Under the pieces are notes generated by a model. It was given only the letters and a program-made list of their open reading frames with translations, did not search any database and was not told the origin of the DNA. From contig CM066997.1 of assembly GCA_033977485.1 (NCBI GenBank), positions 80,942,634 to 81,006,633 of the forward strand: a stretch of DNA of 64,000 bases, read 5' to 3'. Of this stretch, positions 21,288-31,848 are shown one piece after another. Source of the stretch: Hydrangea macrophylla (taxonomy: Eukaryota > Streptophyta > Magnoliopsida > Cornales > Hydrangeaceae). The position numbers and the translations under genes are program-made. Numbering within the stretch: the stretch's first letter is position 1; every line of letters starts with the position of its first letter.

Positions 21288-21380
21288 ATTGATGTGATCA
21301 AATGTTCAAAAGAAAACAACAATGACGTGGTCAAACGTCCGAAAGGAAACAAGATAGAGCAAGCGATGAACACAACGTAG
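21288..21380 (+). other. Candidate exon of unknown origin
   Basis: A strong polypyrimidine tract and TTTTCAG acceptor precede 93 bp that are open in one frame (IDVIKCSKENNNDVVKRPKG...), ending in TAG directly before a GTAAGT donor. The composition differs from the AT-rich flanks. No protein family is recognised. It could be a captured exon or a chance arrangement. Confidence 0.25.
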
Positions 21381-22384
21381 GTAAGTTCATGAATTAAGCT
21401 GGAATGAGAGCAAAAATAAAAAGCTTACACCGAAAACAATGTAATTATGTGGTCAAACGTCCTAATTTGTCACGGTATAGCTCAACTTTCTCTTCTCTTC
21501 TCCCTGCTTCTCAATCCAAATCCCTTATTTTATATATTCCAAACGCATTGGTTTTCTTATTAAATCTTGAATATTAATAACATTTGGAAAGCAATCTCAA
21601 TATTGTCAATCTTTTTGGCATCAGAATTCAGCTATTCCATGGATCTTTGGATTATCCCGCATATATAGAAGCTTTCCTAGGAAAGAGCATCTCTTATATC
21701 AATATGGGTTTCTGCTACCCATCTGGTTCCAAGGGGGCAGTTAGATTTAAAAAAAAAAATTCTATATGTTTACTTAATAATCACTCCTGTGAGATCTCAT
21801 GTATAACTGCGTTCGCAATAAATCTAAGTCGTTGTTAAACACAATCACAAGAAGTTTTTGTTTGAAATGTATATAATCTCGAAGTGCTATTACATCCCTT
21901 TTTCCATATACACTTTTTACAACAAAAAAAAAACACTAATATTAATATGTGATTATCAGTTCTGTTGCTTCTACTGGGTCAACTGCTTACTAGTACTTTT
22001 TCGGTTCATATGATATGCTACTCTTGGTATCCTTAGTACCATGATTGTTCGAATCAGTTGATTCATACAAAGTCAATTCGAGTTTCATAAAACCCAATAC
22101 GATTCACGATTCAATATGATTCACGATCATAGTTTGAACTTCGAAGTTTTAAGCATTAAAGTGAAAAAGGTTCAACATTCTGAGCCTTGATATTGCATGA
22201 AACTTTTGTTAGACTGATATTTTGTTCATTTTAAGTATTGTATATGTGTTTTACATGTACATAATATATGTGTCTATATTGTTTATTTATTTAAAAAAGT
22301 AAATCTTACAATTCATTTATAATTGTGGCAAACCGATTCAGGATTTGACAACAAACTTTCTAAGTTAATTTCTTTGTTTTTCAG

Positions 22385-22669
22385 GCACAGTTTGCTCAAA
22401 TACGACCACCTATTGTGCCTACCGGAATGCATGGATTCTATCCTGGGGCTCCCAGATTGCCACCTCAGCATTTATATTTCAGTCAAGGCAATCCTGGTCT
22501 GCTGCCCCCTCAGCCTGCTGGCTACGGCTTCCAGCAGCCACTGTTGCCCGAAATTCGCCCTGGTGGTGCCCCAAATTTCATGATGTCGTACCAATTTCAA
22601 AGGCAAGGACAACCTGGACAGCGACTCGGCATAAGAAGAGGTGGAAACCCTCACCATATGCAGCAGCAG
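22385..22669 (+). pseudogene. PABP-like: Captured exon of poly(A)-binding protein (linker region)
   Basis: A 285-bp exon (95 codons, open throughout) between a TTTTTCAG acceptor and a GTACAT donor. It encodes the proline-, glycine- and glutamine-rich linker of plant cytoplasmic PABPs, with the typical segments GMHGFYPGAPRLPPQH, GYGFQQPLLPEIRPGG and MMSYQFQRQGQPGQR. In a full PABP this linker joins the four RRM domains to the C-terminal MLLE domain; neither is present here. The next exon of the same gene follows at 23301 in the right order and strand, so a genomic segment with its intron was captured. Confidence 0.88.
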
Positions 22670-22966
22670 GTACATTATTTTTGTCACTGTTTATATACAT
22701 GTGTGTGTATATATGGTAATCACTAACCTGCTACATATTGAAAAGTACGCAGTTTTAAATGCACAAAAAAGTTCTTGCCACCTCATTAAAGTGAGGACCA
22801 TGAACTAAATTTTGAAAGAATCTAAAGTATATTACTTTTGTGCCCTCCTCATAAAATTTCTTCTCTGCTTCATTTTAGTAAAGAAAGCACTGAGAAAAAT
22901 TGTTAGTAAATTTTGAAAAATTGTTACTTCACTTCATTTTAGTATATTACTTTTGTGCCCTCCTTA

Positions 22967-23179
22967 GGCTTTGCTTGGCTTATGGATTTAATGAAGTTAG
23001 TAAAGAAAGCACTAAGACAAATTGTTTTGTTTAATTGGTTAATAACAATAACAGTGAGGGAAATAGGAAGGAGGAGAAGACAGGGTAGCAGTTATTTAAG
23101 CATAGAGGAAAACACTAGGGAAATAGTTTTCCTTCTCATTTACCTTTCCTTTCACTAAATTCGTGAACCAAACAGAGCC
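22967..23179. mobile_element. Tourist-like (PIF/Harbinger) MITE inside the captured PABP intron
   Basis: A 213-bp unit with inverted ends GGCTTTGCTTGG and, reversed, GGCTCTGTTTGG, flanked by TTA on both sides (22964-22966 and 23180-23182). A TTA target duplication and this end sequence are typical of Tourist-like MITEs. It has no coding capacity. Confidence 0.8.
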
Positions 23180-23300
23180 TTATGGGAAATGTCACGAAGG
23201 ATTTTAGAAGCATTGGGTTTGAATCTTTATGGCAAACTGGCAGTTGTTTTCTACTTTTGGCCTCCTAGTGCTGATTTTTTTGCTGTTATTTTGACTTTAG

Positions 23301-23428
23301 TTGATGCATCGTAACTCCAACCAAGGGTTTAGATATTTGGCCAATGCACAAGATGGCATGGACCCGTCTAGAGTTCGTCAAGGTATTAGGGCTACTGCAG
23401 GGATGCCAGCAAGTCCATTGGATATCAT
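23301..23428 (+). pseudogene. PABP-like: Captured second exon of poly(A)-binding protein, truncated
   Basis: After the acceptor GACTTTAG the frame reads LMHRNSNQGFRYLANAQDG, then DPSRVRQG and MPASPLDI, which fits the region of plant PABPs before the MLLE domain. It drifts into unrelated sequence after about 23428, with no donor and no MLLE domain. It is a fragment without its own function. Confidence 0.75.
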
Positions 23429-23522
23429 TTACAAAAATCCCATAGCAATTTAGGCCGGGCCTAGGTTTGCCTAGTCTTGCCTAGGCCTAGGCGGGCCATT
23501 CGCACCATAGTCAACAAACTTG

Positions 23523-23558
<36 letters not shown>

Positions 23559-24244
23559 ACTGTGACTAATGTCACTTCTGCGGCATTAGTCTCAATCGGA
23601 CCAACTTCTAAAGAGAAATTCGGATGCTGTGTATGTGTGCATAATTATCTCTCTCTATGTAAAAATGAGTAGTGTAATAGCTACTCTTTATAAAAAGACA
23701 GGACTCGTGAGCTTGCTACTAGATTTTTTCTCCAACTTTTCTCTAGTCATTTGTGTTACGTACGTTTGATCTAGATAGTCTTTCTATATTTCATTCTTTT
23801 TATGAACTTTCCATTGAACGTTACTCTAAATTTCACACATATGCATGTAGGTACTTTGTCATGTTGTTCCTTGGTGAAGTTGCGGAAAGAAGGCTTAATA
23901 GATGGTCATGAGAAGATTAAAAGTTATGTGTTTAGTTATCCTTTTCAAGCAAAGAGACGAGTCCTTTCTATTTAGTTTTGTAGTCTATTTTGTAATTGAT
24001 CACGGTGTATTGAATGTTGCAATGCAAGCCCAATGGATTATTTTTGTTGTATTGGGTATAAAGATGTTGGTTAGACATGAACGAATGCTTTGGTTGTTAT
24101 GATTACTTTAGATTATTTTTGTTGTGTTGAATATAGATTAATCTTATTATTTTTGTATTTGGTATAGAATAATATGCTTGTTAATTAGGTGAAAAAAAAA
24201 TTAGGAAGCATATAAATAAATTACTTTTTTTTTAGATTTATGCA
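23429..24244. other. CACTA right interior, noncoding
   Basis: It begins with a CCTAGGC-rich patch, then a GA microsatellite at 23521-23558, then AT-rich sequence. An open stretch near 23902-24102 is not recognisable as a protein. Confidence 0.5.
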
Positions 24245-24525
24245 TATTTCTAACGGATATATCCGTTAGTAAATCCGTTAGTATATTTTTTTTATTTTTT
24301 GGAAATTACTAACGGATATATCCGTTAGTAATAGTTGACAAACCGTTAGTATTCAATATAAATCTTTTAAAATTTAGTTGAAAAAAGCGTTAGTAAGTAG
24401 CTTTTTAACGGATATATCCGTTAGAAATCTTTTGATTTACTAACGGATTTACTAACGGATATATCCGTTAGTAACATTTATTCTAACGGATATATCCGTT
24501 AGTAATGAGGCCATATGGTGTAGTG
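24245..24525. repeat. CACTA right subterminal repeats and terminal inverted repeat
   Basis: Several full copies of the 18-bp perfect palindrome TAACGGATATATCCGTTA, plus half copies, are packed into 260 bp, ending in GGCCATATGGTGTAGTG. The right side is denser than the left. Confidence 0.92.
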
Positions 24526-24666
24526 TTTGTCAAAAGTCACAAAATGTTCCACACATCATCCTACACTGTCCAAATAGTCACATCGCCAGTACAACCCGAT
24601 CGAAAACATAAAAAAAAATAATAATAATAATAATAATAAAGCAAAGTCCCCGCTTGAGGGGCAGCC

Positions 24667-26842
24667 TCAGTCCTCCTCTTCTTCGTGCTCCGTCGGACCG
24701 CCCGGAGTGTATGTCGGCGACGGCCTCCTCCTACCGCCCATGCACCTTGGACCAGTCCTCGATGAACCAGCTCCGCCTCCCCGGTACTGCACACACAAAT
24801 AAAATAAAGGCGATCAGTAGGGGAACAACAAAAAAAATACAAAAACAGAGTCGAGTCAGGGACTTACCAAAGACGCCATCTGATTGGCAGCAAACTGCCG
24901 CATGCCATCCATCTGTCAAGGGTAAAATCCAGGGTTAGAACCTCATAACCTTAAGGAGTGCAAGAATTAAAGACATACCCGGTGGTCTCGTGTGAGGACC
25001 AAGGACCGTAGGCTAGCCGCCAAGGCGTGACCCTCCTCAGCGTAACTCCAAGGAACATTGAGGACGCCCGCTGGCTGAGTAGGGTACCCGCATGTGACTC
25101 GTGGCACCTCCATCACTTGGGGAGTGCCATCAGCGCCTAGAACGTTGACGGTCCAATCCCAAGGAGGGATAGGATCAGTAGCCGGAGGAGCCTGTCTCCT
25201 GTACATCTCGCAGAGCTGTGGGCACAAAACAAGTTAAGAAAAGAAAAATCAAAAACATAGGCAATGGATAGAAACAAAAACATAAAACTCACTTCCAGGA
25301 GTGGGAAGTTGGGCATCAGGAAACGACCACGGTAAGCCTCGTAACCGGTCTTAGAGAAAAAATGGTCCCAAACATCGGTGCCAGCCAAGGCCGCCAGCAG
25401 AGCATCACCAGAAAAGGTCACTAGCATCCATCGCAGGGGGATTATGAGGGACCCGATACCTGGAACCACCAACCACCTACCGAGACACTCGCTCACCAAG
25501 GAACCACTGCCTGCACTCGGTACTCTCCATCAAAAGACGGCAAGAGGAAAGAGGTTTGACTGCTTGTATCTCCTCAGGGGCGACATAGGCAACGCGCTCC
25601 CAAGGCGTCCAATCAACATTACCAGCCGTCAGTCCGGCCAGGAAGTTTCTGAGCAAAACAATCCAGTGGGCCCCACTCTTCACCCCGACAACATCCCTCC
25701 GCCATCTCAAGCCTCGTGGGAACAAAGGCACAGGAGCCATGCCATCCTCGTCTTCGCCTGATTCATCCGCAGGGGAGGGAGCCAACATCTTCAGGTACTC
25801 GAAGCTCCAAAGCTGCACAGACAAAGAAAAAAAATCAAAAAATTTACAGAAACTGAAAAGTCAGAATATAAAGCAGGATGTAGCATATACCTCCCAAGCT
25901 TGCCAAAATCCCCCTGTTGATTTAACATCACCTCGGGAAACCTCACCCATGTGCTTGTAAAGATGGGCCAAGGCAGCACCGCCCCAGTCGTAAGAAGGGA
26001 TCTCATCGATGGTCGCCAGGCAAGAGAGAAGTCTCAAGTTCACCCGGTCATTCTGAGTCGCAAAGATCGAGCAGCCAAGGACATACAGAAGATACACCCT
26101 CAAAAGCTGGGAATTGTTCAGGTTATGATCCCCTCTGTCATAAGCCCGGTAAAGCCAGCCGCAAGAAAACCAGTGCCTCTCCAAATTGGGGGGAACAGCC
26201 CCAATCAACATCTCTACAGCCTCAGGGTCGATCTCATAGAAATAATCCAGAATCAGGCGCTTCCCGCCTACCCTCAAACCAGTAATCATGGAAAAGTCGA
26301 AGGGCGTCATGGTCATCTCGCCGAACGGGAGGTGGAAAGTATTGGTGGTGTCCCACCACCTCTCAGCCAAAGCATAAAAGTGTGCCAAATCATTACTGCT
26401 CTTCGAGACCAGACGAACAAAGCCTCCGAACCCGGCATCATCGACCATCCTCTTGACGGTGGGCGAAAGTTGAGCATACCACAGGAAAGCATGAGCGAGG
26501 CTACCGTGGCCCTTCAGTGCTACTTCCACCACCTGCACATACCAAGAGACGACAAAAGCAATGCACAAAATCACTATTCATGACCCGAGGTCCAAATTCG
26601 CAAAATCAACATTTAAGCACGAATCGAGCTTCTAACAATCTCTAGGTGCACACTACGGCTCACAAAACTAGCACAATACATGGAAATAGTCCTAAAATGT
26701 CAAAAGTTTCACATACCAAGCTCGCTAGAGCTGCGGCCGAAAGATGATGTTGGGGGTCCCGTAAAATCAAGTTCGGGGTTTGCATCTCGGCTTTCATCCA
26801 TTCCTTGGCCTTCTTAGACGGTCTCCTCGAGCTCGAAGCCAT
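24667..26842 (-). CDS. T1 antisense gene A: six-exon plant-mobile-domain protein (one frameshift)
   Basis: Minus-strand exons fit GT...AG rules: 26842-26717, 26532-25891, 25812-25293, 25215-24979, 24912-24868 and 24786-24667. Lengths are 126, 642, 520, 237, 45 and 120 bp; all but the third are multiples of three. Exon 1 starts MASSSRRPSKKAKEW, a basic start. Exon 2 holds the mobile-domain signature: FHLPFGEM, DHNLNN, YLLYVLGCSIF and YDWGGAALAHLY. Exon 6 ends in a Gly/Arg-rich tail and an acidic end. Exon 3 carries a TAG near 25485 and a one-base shift, so this copy is broken. The same exon plan is kept in T0. The mobile domain is found in TE-derived and domesticated plant proteins; its role in the retroelement is unknown. 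Confidence 0.78.
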
Positions 26843-27065
26843 GGATCTACAAAGAAAATGGAAGTCAAAGTTAAGCTTTCTTCTTGCAAAATTGAGCAAA
26901 CCAAAACACCAATCAAAATTCCAACTACGGGGTAGGATTACTCACCTGAGCGCGCACAAGCTGCGTTTTGGCAATTTTTGGCTCCAAAAACACCCCAAAA
27001 TGGCCAAGAATGAGTTTCAAAAGCTCAAAAACCCGAGATATACAAAGATGGAGTCCGGCCACCCA

Positions 27066-27124
27066 GTGCCGCCGCGGCACTGGCCAACTGCCGCCGCGGC
27101 AGTGGCCCAGTGCCGCCGCGGCAC
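27066..27124. repeat. Three GC-rich inverted repeats upstream of antisense gene A
   Basis: GTGCCGCCGCGGCAC at 27066-27080, CTGCCGCCGCGGCAG at 27088-27102 and GTGCCGCCGCGGCAC at 27110-27124. They share arms and spacing with the triplet in the LTR U3. T0 has a decayed version at about 55632-55690. Confidence 0.85.
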
Positions 27125-27430
27125 TGCTCCCCGCGGGCCCCGCTTTGCTCTGTTTTGCTCCATTTCGCTCCGTTTTGACCTGTTTTGGCCTTTTGCAGTC
27201 TATTTTTGGCCCCGATCAGCCCTGGTGGTCCATTCCGATCAAGATTTGTAAGGTTTTATCCCAAGCAGGCTAAAAGTTGTCAGAACTACCTCCAGCAGGC
27301 AAAAACTGGGAACAATTGACTCCCGAGGACCCGAATCGGCTATTTCAAAACAACCGTCGTAAATTTTGATCAAACACGAGAAGTTCTGAAAATGAATCCT
27401 GGATTTTGGCCAAGGCACTGAAAAATAGAA

Positions 27431-27840
27431 AAGAGATTCCCCGAGAACCCCGCATCATCCCCCGAGGACAGAAGCAGAAAGATACCAGCTCCAAGAGGCC
27501 CCGACCGGCCTCTTAGATTGAGCACCGCAAGATTTCATCAACCGTGAGAGATTCAGAGTTGGATCCTGGTTCCCGATCAAGGAAAAGAGATTCCCCGAGA
27601 ACCCCACATCATCCCCCGAGGACAGAAGCAGAAAGATACTAGCTCCCGGAGGCCCCGACCGGCCTCTTGGATTGAGCACCGCAAGATTGGATCAACCGTG
27701 GGAGATTCAGAGATGAGTCCTGGTTCCCGATCAAGGAAAAGAGATTCCCCGAGAACCCTGCATTATCCCCCGAGGACAGAAGCAGAAAGATACCGGCTCT
27801 CGGAGGCCCCGACCGGCCCGTAAGATTTGATCAAAAGAAG
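27431..27840. repeat. Tandem repeat, 154-bp unit, about 2.7 copies
   Basis: Units begin AAGAGATTCC at 27431, 27585 and 27739. Each holds CCCCCGAGGACAGAAGCAG and GGCCCCGACCGGCC. A diverged trace is present in T0 near 55990-56230. Confidence 0.8.
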
Positions 27841-28619
27841 CAGTTGAAGAGAGATCCTAGAAAGAGTCGCTTCATCCCCAGCAGATTCAGATTAATCCTC
27901 AGCGGATTCATACACCGTCAGTTCAATCACAGTAATCCATTGTGGACTCATCATCTCGATGCAAACATCGTCGGTTCATTAATCATCATCGCTCTCATTC
28001 AAAATATGCCATGGGGCTTCCATGTTCATCATGTGACATCTCAGGATTTCATGATCATCCCGTGACTTCTGTGTCCGTCTCTTAATTTCCAGGGCTCCCG
28101 TGTCCGTCGGTTATTTGCCAAAAGGCGTCTTCGATTATAGTCCTCTGAGACCCCACACCCAATTACGTTTGCTTACGAAGCACACTTCCCAAAATTCCAA
28201 AAGTTTGCCCCTAGACCCAGAGTCTTCTAAACCTTGATGTCCTTATCCAAGTCATCCACCACATCATAGTCACAAACACTAGCACAACACCAGCCCACTC
28301 GGAGTGGCACACCCCACAGCACCTGCTCATACTAGGATCATAACACTAGACATGATAGGACTCATGACAACAATTCATATCACATCCATGCATTGCATGT
28401 CATCCTCATAGCATAGCATCTGCCTGTCTCGAACTACGCTCTGGTCTGATTCCCCCTGGGATACGTAGGCAGCTCACGCAGAGCGCGACCAGCACTAGCC
28501 TCAGCATTATTGCATCTTTTGCAACGCTTTTTATCCTAAATCTGTAGCCTCCAAAAAGTCCTGTCTCTTCAAAACTTTGGCACTCGCTTGCGACATGCGT
28601 TGTCTCGCAAGTTCCTGCC

Positions 28620-28633
28620 AAAGAGGGGTAAAC
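28620..28633 (+). other. T1 polypurine tract
   Basis: AAAGAGGGGTAAAC lies directly before the 3' LTR and would prime plus-strand synthesis. T0 has AAAGAGAGGCAAAC at the same place. Confidence 0.7.
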
Positions 28634-31600
28634 TGTAGACACTCCATTTTGTCGGATATCGGATTTAGGAGACCTATAGCTTGGTGGTTCACAATGATCG
28701 TAAAAAAAAGGGACTCCTGGAAGTCAGCTCTATCTCTCAGAATACTCAGATTGACCAAAATGCTCCTGAAAGTCCGAAGACTCCCAGATTTGGTCCCAAA
28801 GTTCTGAAAACATGCTATGTCATAAGAAAAATGATAAAATGAGTTTTTAAGTAAAACCGGAAGAAACCGGAAGCTCCCAGAGACCCCCGTTGACCGGTTT
28901 GACCAAAGTTTGACCAGAGTTTGACCAAGTTTGACCAAGTTTGACCAAAATCGTCCGAGTTCACCGGAATGATTAGAAAAGTATTAAAATGAGTTCTAAA
29001 AGAGAATCGAGCGAAAACGTCGGCTCCTGGGAGCTCCCGGAGGTTCCCAGAACTTCCCGGGAATCCCAGGTTTGACCAGTTTGACCAAGATTTGACTTTA
29101 GAATCGGGGCACCGAAACAATTTTCAAATATTTTTCATGGATACTAGAGGTCAATAGCTTTCCTATGGTATATCACACATAATTCCTGGATTTAAAACGA
29201 ATTTATTATGAATTTCCAAAGCCAGAAAATGCGATCAAATCGAATTTTATCGCGAATACCGTAAAACTTTTCAAAGTGACCTATCCCCAAACTATTTTTT
29301 ATATAAAGTAGACTCCATTACCTTTCCAACGGTATATCACAACCTCAATTTGGATTTCGTACGCATTTTCTGTGAATTTTGGACGAAATAGGGCCTTTTC
29401 GCGAATACCGGAACTTCAGGGGGCCTAAACAGCATTATCTGGACGAGGGAGGAGCAGTGCCGCCGCGGCACTGGTCCACTGTCGCCGTGGCATTCCCCTC
29501 CAGAGCAGTGTATTTTTGAAATTGTTTTTGTGGTCCTATTTTGATTAATTAAAAACCAAAACGACATAGTTTTATGATTTCAGATGTTTGGAGCCAATGG
29601 GAGTACTTTCTAAATCCCAAAACCACCCCCAAGTTGGCCTATTTAAACCCCCCATTGCTCTTCATTTTGGGGGGAGTCAAATACAAGTTTGAGAAAAGTT
29701 TGGGAGAGAAAGTTGTAGAGATAAGGTTAGAGTAGAGAGAAAAGAAGCTTTCTTCTTTGATTTTCAAAACAAAAGTGAGTTCTAAACTTTGTTTTTACTA
29801 CATTACTCCCATTTACTTCAACATTCAATACACCCAACCACCATTTTAGTGAGCATTTAAGAGAGTGGAAGCTTCTTCCATGTCCAATGTCATTACATAT
29901 GAGTGAAACACCATGATACAAGTTCAATACTTCATGAATATCATCTATTGATCATCATCTACTTGCTTGCTTATTCATTGTTTATCTCTTCTTAACTCAT
30001 TTCTTTTTTGATTTTCTTTATTTACTTACTAGTTCATCATCATCTAAATGATGACATGAAGTTTGGGGTGAGTGAATCCTTATGGATAGTAGCTCTTGAC
30101 CTCAAAAACATGTTTGATAGATGATGATCATAACTTCAATACCTCCAAGGTATCCTTGAAGTGTATTGAAGTTATGCTCAAATAAAAATAAGTTTCTCCA
30201 ACAATCTTGGAGGTTCTTGATGATGAGTTGAATGTTGGCATTTTAAGTGGTTATAATCTTTTTTGAGTATTAAAAATGCACTTTCAAAACCTCTATTTCA
30301 AAACCCCCCCTCAATCCCTCTCATTTTGATTTCAAGAAAGAAAATCTTATTTTTCCCAAAATCTTCAAAACAGTGAGTTAAAACAATGAGTGAGCTGAGT
30401 TCAAAGATTTCTCTAGAACTCAATACTCAACATATAGATGCAAGGCCACTTGGAAAGTCTCCCTAACTCATTGGAGAACACCCATGATTTTTGGTTTGAC
30501 TTGGAAGTATTTGAAAATGCTCCATTTGGACCCAAACATTCCTTCCAAACATTCTGCCTCTGATGTCATAGCAGCTTGACTAACTTCCAACTTATATTTC
30601 AGAAATATTTTCCAAACAGAGTGGTCCCAACTTATTTTTCCCTTAACCTTCAATGTCTTAGGGAACTCTCTGTATAAAATGGGCCCCTAGATCATTCGTT
30701 TTCATTTTCTAAGAATTTTCAACATTTCAGTCGACAGTACGGACTCTGTTTCTGAGGGACCTCTGTTGTTTATATGATTTCTCTCAATCTGTGATAGTTA
30801 TTAAAGATTGGCTTTTTGGGTTGTATTCTAGACACAATAAGGAACATCTACATAAAACATCATGCATTGAAAACGTTCCTAACCCCTCTTTTCAATTTTC
30901 CGAAGATCATGTTACTATTCTGTCCACTATTCACAGCAAGCACATTTTAACTTTCATTCTTTGATTTGATGCTTATATGCCTTCCAAATTAGTTCATATC
31001 TTAGGAAGTAGTTCATACCACATTTGTACATATCCCATGATGATTTCATTCATTCATTCATACACATTATAGACTTCTAAGTCATTCTAGGAATCCATGA
31101 ACACAAAGCACACTACAACCTTGGCACATTCTAGATACATACATTGCATCCATGCAAGATTTGGGGCCTTCATGGCTCCTAATCTAAGAAGATTATAAGG
31201 AATGAACTTGATCACATGTTCATGCTTCCCCTCGATCTAATAATCCTTTCTCATCCGTCCCGGGGATTGAGAGGTCTTCTTTTCTCAAAGATTAACATGC
31301 ATCATACTAGCTTGCTAAGTATATTTTGATTTCTTTGTTTATTTGTTTCAAGAACAATTCTTGCCCCCTTTAGATTAGGAAGTCTTGATTATTTGATACA
31401 TGATTAGACGATTTTTCCTAGGTTTATTTGTGTGATTTTTACTTTACATTGTATGATATTTGACTTAAATCTTATGAATGATATCTTATCTTTTGATTTT
31501 CAATTTCAATATTCTTATGTGATGTAATATACTATCATAGTATTAATTGCCGAACCATACATAGTATAAGATGATTATTTGGATGCTAATTGAGGCCCGT

Positions 31601-31848
31601 CGAAAGATGGGGCGAGTTGAGGGTGTTTTAGTCGTGACAAAGGCTCCTTCATCTCTCGTACCAAAACCCCAAGCCAAGTTCTTTGGTTATGAAGGGCCGG
31701 TGCCCTTTATCCATTTGGGTGAGTCAAAATTAGGTTTCTTGGTTCCTTAAAGACCAAGTGGCGACTATGTATCTGTTTTCAACAGACATTTTCTTTTCCT
31801 TTTCAAAACAAGTTTCAAAACAAAAGTGGTGGAAGCCCGGCGTCCACA
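28634..31848 (+). repeat. T1 3' LTR
   Basis: TGTAGACACT...GCGTCCACA, 3215 bp, collinear with the 5' LTR and followed by the duplicated target GTCTT (31849-31853). TTGACC motifs lie near 28890-28950 and the TATA box at 29639-29647. It has only one clear GC-rich inverted repeat (near 29458), against three in the 5' LTR. Confidence 0.93.

Larger units (their letters stand above)
19443..22384. other. CACTA interior without recognised genes
   Basis: AT-rich sequence. It holds a MITE-like repeat at 19821-19938 and a candidate exon at 21288-21380. An open stretch at 21584-21838 has no recognisable similarity. A GATTCACGAT direct repeat lies near 22100. Confidence 0.5.
14971..24525. mobile_element. 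Non-autonomous CACTA (En/Spm) transposon carrying host gene fragments
   Basis: A 9,555-bp element with perfect 17-bp terminal inverted repeats, CACTACACCATATGGCC, and a 3-bp target duplication TTT (14968-14970 and 24526-24528). Subterminal regions hold many copies of the palindrome TAACGGATATATCCGTTA. No transposase (TNP1/TNP2) frame is visible, so it would depend on a partner. The interior holds exons of an aspartyl-tRNA synthetase and of a poly(A)-binding protein, with introns, as in other gene-capturing CACTA elements. T0 has no insertion at the matching place (about 53100-53125), which confirms the borders. Confidence 0.95.
26843..28633. other. Noncoding region between antisense gene A and the 3' LTR
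   Basis: No sense gene is seen. Read on the minus strand it would hold the promoter of gene A: a TATA-like TTGTATATCTC near 27040, preceded by the GC-rich triplet at 27066-27124. A 154-bp tandem repeat lies at 27431-27840. Another copy of the hairpin motif ending GATACGTAGGCA lies at 28434-28473. Confidence 0.6.
2072..31848 (+). mobile_element. T1: nested Tat/Ogre-type Ty3/gypsy retrotransposon with antisense genes
   Basis: A structurally complete element of about 20.2 kb once the 9.55-kb CACTA insertion is set aside. It has LTRs of 3257 and 3215 bp with TG...CA ends, a PBS at 5332-5349, a polypurine tract at 28620-28633, and a 5-bp target duplication GTCTT at 2067-2071 and 31849-31853. The sense strand encodes gag, protease, RT, a degenerate and an additional RNase H, and integrase. 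Two antisense genes follow before the 3' LTR. Dual RNase H, very long LTRs, a tRNA-Arg-type PBS and extra antisense frames are known traits of the Tat lineage. Several stops and one-base indels make it non-autonomous now. Confidence 0.92.

Noticed and set aside
22323..22583. Frame of 86 codons overlapping the PABP exon
   Set aside because: It is in another frame than the PABP-coding one, which matches the family over its full length between splice sites.
25378..26583. Long plus-strand frames (up to 210 codons) opposite to antisense gene A
   Set aside because: The minus strand shows the mobile-domain motifs and matching splice sites. The plus-strand peptides are low-complexity mirror frames.
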